Positions 43,883 to 52,148 of a stretch of 64,000 nt of DNA are shown in pieces (within the stretch, counting starts at the first letter, position 1; each line of letters begins with the position of its first letter). The notes under the pieces were generated by a model. That model did not search any database, was not told the DNA's origin, and saw nothing but the letters and a program-made list of their open reading frames with translations. The position numbers and the translations under genes were made by a program. The DNA lies in NCBI GenBank assembly GCA_963815295.1, contig CAWFFZ010000001.1, forward strand, positions 1-64,000, given 5' to 3'. The DNA comes from JACDHG01 sp963815295. Its GTDB lineage: Bacteria; Actinomycetota; Actinomycetes; Propionibacteriales; Nocardioidaceae.

Positions 43883-44148
43883 GCGCACACGCGATCGGGC
43901 TGCCGACAACAGCACAAGGTCTGCCCTGCCGCGAGAACGACGGCGACCTGTGGTTCGCCGAGAGCCCCGGTCAGCTCGAGCTCGCCAAGAGCCTGTGCCT
44001 CGAGTGCCCGGTCCGTGAACTCTGCCTGGCCGGCGCCCGAGAGAGGCGAGAGCCGTGGGGCGTCTGGGGCGGCGAGCTGTTCATCGGGGGAGTTATTGTC
44101 GCCCGCAAGCGACCGAGAGGTCGGCCGCGCAAGACCGCAGCGGCCTGA
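43879..44148 (+). CDS. whiB7: WhiB7-like transcriptional regulator
   Basis: Iron-sulfur transcription factor, 89 residues. Four cluster cysteines: Cys17, Cys40, Cys43 and Cys49 (C-x2-C-x5-C in LCLECPVRELCL). The beta-turn GVWGGE is at 61-66 and a C-terminal AT-hook RGRPRK is at 80-85. The segment ERREPWGVWGGELF and the hook are the distinguishing marks of WhiB7, which with the primary sigma factor induces intrinsic antibiotic-resistance genes. GTG start overlapping the upstream small ORF. A GC-rich stem followed by five T (44167-44216) may terminate the unit. Confidence 0.83.
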   Translation: MSAHAIGLPTTAQGLPCRENDGDLWFAESPGQLELAKSLCLECPVRELCLAGARERREPWGVWGGELFIGGVIVARKRPRGRPRKTAAA

Positions 44149-44166
44149 GTGGTGTCTACTCGGGCT

Positions 44167-44216
44167 GGCGCGGTGTCGGCTGAGCGTGCCGCGACGGCTT
44201 GCCGCGCCGCGTTTTT
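44167..44216 (+). terminator. Possible intrinsic terminator after the WhiB7-like gene
   Basis: GGCGCGG (44167-44173) can pair with CCGCGCC (44202-44208), and GCGTTTTT follows. The loop is long (28 bases) and holds further pairing. The T-run at 44212-44216, rare in this GC-rich DNA, is the main support. Confidence 0.42.
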
Positions 44217-44392
44217 GTCCGCCGACGTACCCGCTCCTGGTCGTCCTTGCGGCTGCCCACGAGGAGTGGACCGAGTTTCGGTGGGAACATGACTGCCTCC
44301 TTGGCTTTGGGTTTCAGGAGCAAGACCGGCCCCGCCTGATACCAACGCCGTCTGCATTGCCGCGGGTCACGACGCTCGGCCAGACTGCAGAT

Positions 44393-45958
44393 ATGCCGGA
44401 CACCATCCCCGGACTGCTGGCCGCTGCCGCAGACCGTGATCCCGCTGGGGAGTGGCTCCGCACCGATGACGGCACCCTGACGTTTGCGGGCGCAGCCGGC
44501 CAGGTGGCACGACTTGCCGAGCGGCTGCGAGAAGCCGGGCTACGCCGGGGCGACCTGGTCGTGGTGACATCGCGGACAACTCCGCAATATCTACTCTGCT
44601 GGTTCGCCCTTGCCTCCCTCGGCGCGGTCACCGTGCCCACCGACCCTGCCGGTACGTCAGGCGAGCTCGCCGGTCTGGTCCACCAGGTCAAGCCCCGACT
44701 GCTGATCACCGACGCCGCCTTACACCCCATGGCCGAGGAGGCGACCGCCACTTCATCGCCTGACCTAGGCCTGCTCGACATCGACGCCGTCGTCGGCGGA
44801 TGGCAGCACGCGCCGGCTGACGGCCCGACGATCTCGACCGACGTAAAGCCCGACGACCTGGCAGTGCTCATCTCGACATCCGGAACAACGGGGCGATCGA
44901 AGCTGGTGATGCAGACGCAGCGCGCGTACGCCATGGCCGGCGTGGGCTTTCCCTACTGGATGGAGCTCACGAGCGACGACCGGCTGATGACGTCACTCCC
45001 CCTCTTCCACATCAACGCACCTGCGTACTCGGTGCTGGGTTCGCTGGCAGCCGGAGCCGGCCTCGTGCTGCTGCCGCGCTTCTCCGCCAGCGGCTTCCTC
45101 GACTCGGCTCGACGCCACGGCGCGACCGAGTTCAACGCGATCGGCGCGATGCTGGAGATCCTGATGCGCCAACCAGCCCGGGCCGACGACGCCGACACCG
45201 ACCTACGGCTGTGCTATACCGGCCCCTCACCCACGCGCGAGTGGCAGGAGGCGTTCGAGCGACGTTTCGGGCTGCGCGTCGTGTGCGGGTACGCGCTGTC
45301 GGAATCGCCGTACGGCCTGGTCTGGCGCCACGGCACGCGTCCGTTCGGCACGCTGGGCTCGCCCCGGCAACACCCGACGCTCGGGACTGTCAACGCGGCA
45401 CGTGTGGTGGACGACGACGGTCGAGAGCTCGGCGCCGGGGAGACCGGAGAGTTGTTGCTGCGCAGCCCGGCTGTGACACCCGGCTACTGGGAGATGCCCG
45501 ACGAGACAGCCGCGACGATTGTCGATGGCTGGCTCCACACCGGTGACCTCGTGACGGTGAATGCAGACGACACCTACACGTTCGTCGCTCGCCGCAAGGA
45601 GGTCCTACGTCGGCGCGGCCAGAACCTGTCACCTGCCGAGGTCGAGGACGCCATCCTGGCCCACGACGACGTGCTCGAAGTCGCAGTCGTGGGGGTTCCG
45701 TCCGAGCTGACCGAAGACGAAGTGAAGGCCTTTGTGGTGCCCGAGCTGGGCCGCACTCTTGACTTCCGCCAGCTCCAGGCATGGACGGCTGAGCGCCTCT
45801 CGGCGTTCAAGGTTCCGCGGTTCTGGCAGGCTGTGGACGCCCTGCCGCGTACGCCGACGGCGCGAGTCGCCAAGCACAAGCTTCCGGTCGGTCACCCACC
45901 CGAGGAGCACGACATGCAAGAAAGCCTTCCTCAACGCGAGACCAAGGACCCTCCATGA
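44393..45958 (+). CDS. AMP-dependent acyl-CoA synthetase/ligase
   Basis: Activates a carboxylic acid as acyl-AMP and transfers it to CoA (ANL superfamily), 521 residues. The P-loop is LISTSGTTGRSKLVMQTQ. The A5/A7 motifs read GYALSESPYGLV and DGWLHTGDLV, and the A8 hinge/catalytic region is RRKEVLRRRGQNLSPAEVED. The C-terminal lysine is probably in TPTARVAKHKL. The start is the ATG at 44393, where homology begins. The last base triplet overlaps the start of the next gene (ATGA), so it is coupled to the citryl-CoA-lyase-like enzyme. The substrate may be a dicarboxylic or hydroxy acid. Confidence 0.91.
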   Translation: MPDTIPGLLAAAADRDPAGEWLRTDDGTLTFAGAAGQVARLAERLREAGLRRGDLVVVTSRTTPQYLLCWFALASLGAVTVPTDPAGTSGELAGLVHQVKPRLLITDAALHPMAEEATATSSPDLGLLDIDAVVGGWQHAPADGPTISTDVKPDDLAVLISTSGTTGRSKLVMQTQRAYAMAGVGFPYWMELTSDDRLMTSLPLFHINAPAYSVLGSLAAGAGLVLLPRFSASGFLDSARRHGATEFNAIGAMLEILMRQPARADDADTDLRLCYTGPSPTREWQEAFERRFGLRVVCGYALSESPYGLVWRHGTRPFGTLGSPRQHPTLGTVNAARVVDDDGRELGAGETGELLLRSPAVTPGYWEMPDETAATIVDGWLHTGDLVTVNADDTYTFVARRKEVLRRRGQNLSPAEVEDAILAHDDVLEVAVVGVPSELTEDEVKAFVVPELGRTLDFRQLQAWTAERLSAFKVPRFWQAVDALPRTPTARVAKHKLPVGHPPEEHDMQESLPQRETKDPP

Positions 45959-46767
45959 GCGAGTACCCGACCTCCATCGGCAGCTCCGACGAGTCGACCA
46001 TCCAGCTCCTGGGACAGGATCTGGCGGAGGACCTCATGGGCCAGGTCGGTTTCGCCGAGCTCGCCTTCTGGCTGGTCGCGATGCGCAGGCCGTCGCCTGG
46101 TGAGCTCCGGGTGTTCGAGACGGTGCTTGTTGCGTTGGCCGACCACGGCTACACGCCGTCGGCGGTCGCGGCCCGGCTCACCCTGACTGGCGCGCCCGAG
46201 TCAGTCCAGGGAGCCTTGGCGGCTGGCCTGCTCGGGGGCGGCTCGCGGTTCCTCGGGGTCACCGAAGACGCCGGTCGGTTCCTCGCAGCCGAGCTCAGCC
46301 GACATGAGGCGAGTGCGGGCGCACTCCCTACGGCCGACGACGGATGGGACGAGATCGCCCGCGACGCGGTGCAGCGGCAGAAGGCGGCCGGGCTTCACGT
46401 GCCGGGTCTCGGGCACCCTGTGCACAAGGCTGGCGATCCCCGCACTCCCGTGCTCCTTCGAGTGGCCGGCGAAGAAGACCTGCGCGGGCCACACCTACAG
46501 CTGTTCGAGGCAGTGGGACGCGTACACCCAGAGGTGCTCGGCCGACGGCTGCCTCTCAACGGGGCCGGTGCCTGCGGCGCCGCACTGTGTGACCTCGGCT
46601 TCCCGGCCGAGATCCTGCGCGGGTTCGCCCTGCTGGCGCGGACGGCCGGCCTGGTCGGCCACATCGCCGAGGAGATGCGGCAACCGGTCGGCATGGACAT
46701 CTACGACCACGTTCACGAGGCGACGACGTACACGCCGCCGAGCCCAGACGAACTGCTAGAGACTTAG
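45955..46767 (+). CDS. Citryl-CoA lyase / citrate-synthase-like protein
   Basis: 270 residues, matching the short citrate-synthase-fold proteins (citryl-CoA lyase type): IQLLGQDLAEDLMGQVGFAE, then GSRFLGVTEDAGRFLA, VPGLGHPVHKAGDPRTPVL (conserved His of the synthase active site) and HIAEEMRQPVGMDIYDHV. Full citrate synthases are about 430 residues; here the N-terminal part is shortened, as in lyases that cleave citryl-CoA or an analogue to acetyl-CoA and an oxoacid. Translationally coupled to the preceding ligase, so the pair could activate and then cleave a citrate-like acid. Confidence 0.85.
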   Translation: MSEYPTSIGSSDESTIQLLGQDLAEDLMGQVGFAELAFWLVAMRRPSPGELRVFETVLVALADHGYTPSAVAARLTLTGAPESVQGALAAGLLGGGSRFLGVTEDAGRFLAAELSRHEASAGALPTADDGWDEIARDAVQRQKAAGLHVPGLGHPVHKAGDPRTPVLLRVAGEEDLRGPHLQLFEAVGRVHPEVLGRRLPLNGAGACGAALCDLGFPAEILRGFALLARTAGLVGHIAEEMRQPVGMDIYDHVHEATTYTPPSPDELLET

Positions 46768-47579
46768 ATGCTGAAGAACGAGTTCAAGTAACGCTCCGCC
46801 AAACCCATGTCGCCCCGGACCGTGCCGGAGTTGCTTCGCCCGAAGGCTGTGAGCACCAGGCTGCCGGCGTCGAACTCGATGAATGCGGGCAGGTTTTCGA
46901 TCTCACCCGCCTCGTAGGTGAGGCCATCACCGGTGACCGTGACTCGGTAGTCGCCGGCGTTGTGACCGGTGACGCGGATCCCGATGGTGAACGGCTCGGT
47001 CACCGACTCGGCGCGGACCGTGCCCTGCCAGATCGCGAACATGAACGGCACAAGCAGATCTGCAGCATCACCGGACAGCCCGTGAGCCCGACCACTGGTC
47101 TGGCGGATGTCCCACGAGTGGACGCCATAATCCATCAGCTGCCCCGCCGCGTAGAAGAACGCCGGCACCGGGCCCATGTAGGGATGGGTCACCATGAAGC
47201 CGGTCCACTCGTCGGGACCGATCGGCTGCAGGATCCCCTGCATCTTGTCGAAATCGCTGCGCAGGCGCTCCATCATCTCTGCCTGCGGGACCCCGCGGAA
47301 GGCGGTCGCGCCCTCATTGGCCTTGGTGCTCATCGCCGCCAACCCGTGCGGAGGCGTCGCCTCGGCCTTGCCATGGGCGGCGTCGAACGCCCTGAAGTAA
47401 CCCTCGGTCGTATCGACGATGTGGCCCACGATGTCTGCGGTCGACCACCCCTCGCATGCCGTCGGGGCGTCCCATACCTCTGGGCGTTCGGCGAGTGCAA
47501 ACATTCGCTCGGCTTCGTTGCGGACGACTCGAAGGATGTTGTCCTTGCCCTCGTATGTCATCGCGTTCCACACGCTCAT
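46764..47579 (-). CDS. Mycothiol-dependent maleylpyruvate isomerase-family protein
   Basis: 271 residues: an N-terminal DinB-like four-helix metal-binding domain (ERPEVWDAPTACEGWSTADI then VGHIVDTTEGYF with the metal His, and the later QLMDYGVHSWDIRQ) and a C-terminal SCP2-like domain (GIRVTGHNAGDYRVTVTGDG). Relatives use mycothiol as cofactor for isomerisation or detoxification, which supports an actinobacterial origin. The ATG at 47579 is preferred because GAGAGG sits at the right distance. It converges on, and overlaps by 4 bases, the citryl-CoA-lyase-like gene. Confidence 0.86.
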   Translation of the reverse strand: MSVWNAMTYEGKDNILRVVRNEAERMFALAERPEVWDAPTACEGWSTADIVGHIVDTTEGYFRAFDAAHGKAEATPPHGLAAMSTKANEGATAFRGVPQAEMMERLRSDFDKMQGILQPIGPDEWTGFMVTHPYMGPVPAFFYAAGQLMDYGVHSWDIRQTSGRAHGLSGDAADLLVPFMFAIWQGTVRAESVTEPFTIGIRVTGHNAGDYRVTVTGDGLTYEAGEIENLPAFIEFDAGSLVLTAFGRSNSGTVRGDMGLAERYLNSFFSI

Positions 47580-47657
47580 GCCCAACACCTCTCTCGGTGA
47601 ACACCCCCGAATCGGATGTCAACCAGGGCTCGCTCGACGTACGCCGCGAGCCTCCAG

Positions 47658-48170
47658 CTAGTCGTCGAGCTGCTTGCCGCCGAAGTACATGAGCGGATCA
47701 CTCAGCAACTCGATCTGGATGCCGTCTGGGTCCTTGAAGTACATCGACTCCTCGATCCCTCGGTCCGGTCCGCCGTACTTCACACCTGCTGCGTCCAACC
47801 GGTCCCGGACTTCCTCCCAACGGTCGCGCGGAGCGGAGATGGCGATGTGTTGGACGCCGCCGATCGCCTCGACGCCGGGCTCGAGGCCGAGTCCCGGGAA
47901 GTCGAAGAAGCCCAACATGGTCTTGTTGCCAAGGTCGAAGAAGAAGTGCGACGAACCGTCGTAATCCCGGTTTTCGACCAGCTCGACCAACGGGAAGCCG
48001 AGCAGGCCTTGGTAGAACTGGATCGTCTGCTCGACGTCGGAGCAGATCAGCACCGCGTGGTGGATCCCCCGCCCTGGCGTTGGTTCCTGCTGTTCGCGCG
48101 GACGCAAGTACTGCTGGCGCAACTCCTCGCGTCGAGCCTCGAGTTCTGTCAATGCGGTGTCACTCAGCAT
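47658..48170 (-). CDS. VOC-family dioxygenase/glyoxalase-like protein
   Basis: 170 residues of the vicinal-oxygen-chelate fold with its repeated beta-alpha-beta-beta-beta units: GIHHAVLICSDVEQTIQFYQ then GLLGFPLVELVE, and AIGGVQHIAISAPRDRWEEV followed by YFKDPDGIQIELLSD. Metal ligands are probably the His of GIHH, the His of VQHIAI and the Glu of IQIELL. A helical leader (TELEARREELRQQYLRPREQ) precedes it. The substrate is unknown. It lies just upstream of the mycothiol-dependent enzyme gene. Confidence 0.88.
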   Translation of the reverse strand: MLSDTALTELEARREELRQQYLRPREQQEPTPGRGIHHAVLICSDVEQTIQFYQGLLGFPLVELVENRDYDGSSHFFFDLGNKTMLGFFDFPGLGLEPGVEAIGGVQHIAISAPRDRWEEVRDRLDAAGVKYGGPDRGIEESMYFKDPDGIQIELLSDPLMYFGGKQLDD

Positions 48171-48262
48171 GTTCCGCCCTCTCCAACGATCGCCCCCGAC
48201 GGCTCTGCAAGAGCGACTTTAGCTCCGGCAGCCAACCGGCGGAAGGTGCCAGTTGGTAGCGC

Positions 48263-49192
48263 CTAGTCGTGCACTGTCGGCGTGACGGATATGGCCCGAC
48301 CGCGAGCGTCGGACAGAGATCGCTCTGCGGCGTCAATCAGCTTCTGGAGGTAGAGACCACGGTGTACGTCGAGCGGGTGCTGCCCACCCTCGGCCACAGC
48401 CTTGGCGAATTCGCTCACGATGGTCGTGCGCGCCGCCTCGTGGTCGGGCTCGCTGCCGTCGAACCGGACGGTGCCATCGTCGGTGAAGAGATCGCACTGC
48501 ATCGGCCCGTCTGCACCTCGCGTCGTGATCGAGAGCGCGGCCTGACCGATCACGCCACCCACATGCTCCGTCGTGAGCGCGACCCATCGGGTTGGGTCCC
48601 CGGTGGCGGAGATGCGCTCGACCGGGCCGATGGCGGCATCGAGCAGGTCCAGGACATGTGGCCCCAAATCGAGCAGCGCACCACGCTCGACTCGCCATGG
48701 CGTTGCGAAAGCACCACCGGGCAGAGACCCACCCGCGATGAAGCTCGCCACCGCCCCGTAGACGCTGGCGTTCTCAGCCGTCTCGAGGAATGACCGCACC
48801 ACGGGAGAGAACCGGTTCGTCAGCATCAGCATGGTCACCACCTGGGCGTCCTCGACCTGATCGACCATCCGCTGCGCATCGACCAGAGTGAACGCGAGTG
48901 GCTTTTCGAGCAGCAGATGTTTTCCCGCGGCAGCCGCGCGCAGGGCAAGTGCTGCCTGCACGTCAGGCGGCACCGCGAACGCCACCGCGTCGCACCGGTC
49001 GAACAGGTCCTCGAGGGACTCGGCAGCAGCGCCTCCGTGTGCATCGACCACGGCCGCGGCAGCTTCGGGGCGACGGGCCCAGACGGCCGAGAGGGTGGTG
49101 GCGGGACCGGCAGCGATCATGGGCGCGTGGAACATCTGCGCCCACGGCCCGGCGCCGATCAGTCCCATCTTCAGCTGCGCATCAGAAGCCAT
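48263..49192 (-). CDS. Gfo/Idh/MocA-family oxidoreductase
   Basis: 309 residues. Rossmann start MGLIGAGPWAQMFHAPMIAA, then DLFDRCDAVAFAVPPDVQAA and the EKPLAFTLVDAQRMVDQ motif with the catalytic-region Lys of EKP. The C-terminal domain has GGSLPGGAFATPWRVERGAL then LDLGPHVLDLLDAAIG (His of the GxHxxD motif). The substrate is likely a sugar, cyclitol or aldehyde but cannot be specified. It is divergent from the decarboxylase gene, with 169 bases between. Confidence 0.9.
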   Translation of the reverse strand: MASDAQLKMGLIGAGPWAQMFHAPMIAAGPATTLSAVWARRPEAAAAVVDAHGGAAAESLEDLFDRCDAVAFAVPPDVQAALALRAAAAGKHLLLEKPLAFTLVDAQRMVDQVEDAQVVTMLMLTNRFSPVVRSFLETAENASVYGAVASFIAGGSLPGGAFATPWRVERGALLDLGPHVLDLLDAAIGPVERISATGDPTRWVALTTEHVGGVIGQAALSITTRGADGPMQCDLFTDDGTVRFDGSEPDHEAARTTIVSEFAKAVAEGGQHPLDVHRGLYLQKLIDAAERSLSDARGRAISVTPTVHD

Positions 49193-49327
49193 CCGCGCAG
49201 CCTGCCATGGACGAGCGACCTCCGGTCACGAGTGGCCCTGTCGAATCAAACCAGTGCACACTCTCTGGACCCAGTGACCTGCGGGCGGTAGCCACGCCGC
49301 TCGGTATCAAGTCAGCGGGGACGCACT

Positions 49328-49354
49328 CCTGACTGTCGAGTCTCGACAGTCAGG
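49328..49354. promoter_or_regulatory. 27-bp near-perfect palindrome covering the decarboxylase ribosome site
   Basis: Arms CCTGACTGTCGAG (49328-49340) and CTCGACAGTCAGG (49342-49354) are perfect 13-bp complements around a single T. The AGGA ribosome site (49352-49355) lies in the right arm, 6 bases before the ATG at 49362. It can act as a DNA operator or, less readily because a stem needs a small loop, as an mRNA hairpin masking the ribosome site. Confidence 0.68.
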
Positions 49355-49361
49355 ACCCCCA

Positions 49362-50540
49362 ATGACGACGACCGTTATCCCGATCACGCAGCCACTGCCG
49401 CGTCAGCATCGCCGGCTCACGCTCGACAGTGCCTACCGGCCTGAGATCCCGGCGACGCCCTACCTGCTGCTCGACCCACGCGTGGCAGTCGACCGCTACC
49501 GCGACCTGTCGTCCGCCCTCCCCGACACCGCCATCCATTACGCCGTCAAGGCTAACCCCGACCCCCGAATCCTCTCGAAGCTCGCCCGAGTCGGCTCGCG
49601 ATTTGACGTCGCCAGCCCAGCCGAGGTGTACGCCTGCCTCAATGCCGGCGCATCACCCGACCAGCTCCTCTACTCCAACCCGATCAAGCGCCGCGGCGAT
49701 CTGGCCTCTGCGTACGCCGCTGGTGTCCGGCTGTATGTCGTCGACTGCCTCGGCGAGCTCGGCAAGGTGGCCGACGAGGCGCCAGGGTCGTCCGTGCTGT
49801 GCCGGCTTCTCACCAGCGGAGCGGGCGCCGACTGGCCGCTGTCACGTAAGTACGGCTGCGATGTCGACACCTGCGTTGACATCCTCAGGACCGCCAATGA
49901 GCTCGGCCTCGACGTCGCAGGCACGGCTTTCCACGTGGGATCGCAGCAACGCGACCCCGGGGCGTGGCGGTCACCAATCGCCGCGAGTGCGGTTGTGTTC
50001 GACCGCCTTCGGGCGCTGGGACTGCAGCCTTGGCTCCTCGACCTGGGCGGCGGGTTTCCGGCGTCCCTCGAGGGAAACATCCCGACCTTCGGGGAGTACG
50101 GCGCCGCCATCGAGCGATTTCTCACCAACTCCTTCGGTGACCAGCGACCCCGCACCGTCATCGAGCCCGGGCGTGCACTCGTCGGTGACGCCGGCGATCT
50201 CGTCGCCACTGTCGTGACGGTCTGCTGGCGGGGCGGACGTCGCTGGGTCTACCTCGACGCTGGCGTCTTCACCGGCCTAGTCGAGACACTCGACGAAGCC
50301 ATCCGCTACCCCATGACTACGACGGCCGACGGCGGCCCTTTGGGACCGGTCGTGCTCGCCGGGCCGACCTGCGACAGCGCCGACGTCCTCTATGAGAAGG
50401 ACCCGGTGCAGCTCCCACTCGCACTCGAAGAAGGCGACATCGTCCGGCTCCACTCAGCGGGTGCGTACAGCACGACCTACTCCACTGTCGGATTCAACGG
50501 CTTTGCCCCGCTACCCACCCACGTCGTCGGCCATCCATGA
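49362..50540 (+). CDS. Fold-type III PLP amino-acid decarboxylase (ornithine/diaminopimelate type)
   Basis: Alanine-racemase-fold decarboxylase, 392 residues. PLP lysine in AIHYAVKANPDP (Lys63), GSRFDVASPAEV, then AFHVGSQQRDP (stacking His), WLLDLGGGFP (phosphate-binding Gly loop), VIEPGRALVG and the active-site cysteine GPTCDSADVL. The specificity helix is closer to ornithine/lysine decarboxylases (VGSQ, CDSADVL) than to DapDC. The gene overlaps the following exporter gene (ATGA), which argues for production and export of an amine such as putrescine or cadaverine, or amine-based pH control. The 27-bp palindrome at its ribosome site is the probable control point. Confidence 0.9.
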   Translation: MTTTVIPITQPLPRQHRRLTLDSAYRPEIPATPYLLLDPRVAVDRYRDLSSALPDTAIHYAVKANPDPRILSKLARVGSRFDVASPAEVYACLNAGASPDQLLYSNPIKRRGDLASAYAAGVRLYVVDCLGELGKVADEAPGSSVLCRLLTSGAGADWPLSRKYGCDVDTCVDILRTANELGLDVAGTAFHVGSQQRDPGAWRSPIAASAVVFDRLRALGLQPWLLDLGGGFPASLEGNIPTFGEYGAAIERFLTNSFGDQRPRTVIEPGRALVGDAGDLVATVVTVCWRGGRRWVYLDAGVFTGLVETLDEAIRYPMTTTADGGPLGPVVLAGPTCDSADVLYEKDPVQLPLALEEGDIVRLHSAGAYSTTYSTVGFNGFAPLPTHVVGHP

Positions 50541-51808
50541 GCCTGCAGGCGCGACTGCGCACGACACCGTCCAGCGTGCGGCTGGTCACGTCGCACGCCC
50601 TCGCCGCCTGTGCCATGTCGATGCCCTGGCCGGCCCTGCTCGCCCTCGTGTGGGAGAGCACTCACAGCGAGGTGTGGCTCGCCGTCGTGGGCGGAGCCCG
50701 CATGGCCCCGTACGTCCTCCTGTCCTGGGCGGCCGGTGGCCTAGGTGACCGCGTCCCACGCGGTGCACTGATCCGAGCGTCCACCTGGTTGCGCGCGGGC
50801 CTGCTGTTCGCCGCCCTTCTTGCCTTCGCGGCCGGGCACCTCACCTCCGCTGTGGTACTGGCGACGGTGGTGGTCGCTGTCGGCACGCCGGCATACCCAG
50901 CCCTGGCAGCTGCGCTCCCCACCACCGCAAGGAGCTATCCCGAACAGGCGACGAGGTGGCTGGTCACGTTCGAGGTCAGCGCGTTCGTCGTCGGACCGGC
51001 CATTGGCGGCCTCGTGATGGGTGCCCTTTCCGGCACCGCATCGCTCGCGGTTGCTGCCGGCGTTGCCCTGGCTGCTTCAATCCTGCTGACTGGGGCGCGG
51101 GTATCTGGGCAGACCACCACGACAGGTAGTGCCAGCCGCTCGATCGCCGTGCTCGCACGTACGCCGGCGGCCGTCCGCGTCATCGCTGCAGTCGCGGCCG
51201 TGAACTTCGTCGTGGGTTCTGTCGCGGTTGGGCTGCTCCCACTAGTCGAGGAGCAATGGTCGGCTGGCAGTCGCGCCTTCGGTCTGGCGACGGCAGCGTT
51301 CGGGTTCGGCGCCCTGGCGACACCTCTTTTCAGCCACGCACTTCGTCTCGGCGCCACCGCGACCAACGCAGCGCTCATGCTCACCGCGCTGCCCCTGCTG
51401 GCCGTCGCCGCCTCACCGTCCTGGACGTGGGCTCTACTGCCCTTGGCAGTCGCCGGTGCCGGCGCCACCCAGGTTGAGTGTGCTGCCACCGCGGTGATCC
51501 AGCGAGCCGTGCCTGACCACGCACGCGCATTCGCGCTAGGCGTCACCGACTCCGCGATGGTGACGGCCTCGCTGTTCGGTGCCGTTCTGGCGCCGTTCCT
51601 CGCCGAGCTCCTCACTCCAGTCGGCCTGGTGGTCGTGCTCGGCCTGACAACCGCAGCGATGGTCCTCGTCGTAGGTCGGCCTAGCGAGACACGGCCTAGT
51701 GACGCTCTTCGAGCCCGACCGCGTCGCGCAGGCGCTGGGTCGCTTCAGCGAGCTCAGGGTCTTCGTCGGACCGCGACTTCATCAGCGCTGCCAACGCTTC
51801 GGCAATGA
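50537..51808 (+). CDS. MFS transporter coupled to the decarboxylase
   Basis: About 12 hydrophobic helices in 423 residues; loop 2-3 is GGLGDRVPRGALIRA. Its start overlaps the decarboxylase stop (ATGA), so a role in exporting the amine or exchanging it with the amino acid is likely. The last 45 residues (TRPSDALRARPRRAGAGSLQ onward) are Arg/Ser-rich, lie beyond the last helix and overlap in antisense the 3' end of the iron-permease-like gene by 113 bases. A stop in another frame (TAG near 51698) would end the protein neatly after the last helix, so an indel or a real overlap are both possible. Confidence 0.82.
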   Translation: MSLQARLRTTPSSVRLVTSHALAACAMSMPWPALLALVWESTHSEVWLAVVGGARMAPYVLLSWAAGGLGDRVPRGALIRASTWLRAGLLFAALLAFAAGHLTSAVVLATVVVAVGTPAYPALAAALPTTARSYPEQATRWLVTFEVSAFVVGPAIGGLVMGALSGTASLAVAAGVALAASILLTGARVSGQTTTTGSASRSIAVLARTPAAVRVIAAVAAVNFVVGSVAVGLLPLVEEQWSAGSRAFGLATAAFGFGALATPLFSHALRLGATATNAALMLTALPLLAVAASPSWTWALLPLAVAGAGATQVECAATAVIQRAVPDHARAFALGVTDSAMVTASLFGAVLAPFLAELLTPVGLVVVLGLTTAAMVLVVGRPSETRPSDALRARPRRAGAGSLQRAQGLRRTATSSALPTLRQ

Positions 51809-52094
51809 CGTTGAGCTTCTCCTGGGCCGCCTCGTCGGCCCGTCGGCCTGCGTTCTCGAGCAGCACGAGCAGTAAGAGCGCGACAACACTGCCCACGGTG
51901 TGGATTGCGACCTGCCACTCCTTCGAGCTCGGCCACAGCGGCAGGCTGACGAACCACAGCAAGACGACGGCCACCACCAGGGCAAAGAACGGTGCCCTGC
52001 TGACCCGATGGTGAGCCACCTCGACGAACCGCTCGAAGTGCGACATGCCTTCGCCGCGTTCGCGCGTCTCGGCCGCCTCACTCCGCTGCTCCAT
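51696..52094 (-). CDS. Low-affinity iron permease-like membrane protein
   Basis: 132 residues of the small iron_permease family: SHFERFVEVAHHRVSRAPFF, helices ALVVAVVLLWFVSLPLW and VAIHTVGSVVALLLLVLLEN, the WQVAIHT segment between them, then the conserved soluble tail (ADEAAQEKLNVIAEAL). Transport of iron or copper has been suggested for the family but is not well proven. The start is uncertain: ATG 52094 or 52046 (MSHFERF). Its 3' end overlaps the converging MFS gene. Confidence 0.8.
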   Translation of the reverse strand: MEQRSEAAETRERGEGMSHFERFVEVAHHRVSRAPFFALVVAVVLLWFVSLPLWPSSKEWQVAIHTVGSVVALLLLVLLENAGRRADEAAQEKLNVIAEALAALMKSRSDEDPELAEATQRLRDAVGLEERH

Positions 52095-52148
52095 CGGCAG
52101 AGGCTAACACCGGGCACGCGTCGGTCGGCTGCCTTCAGGTGTCCTGGC

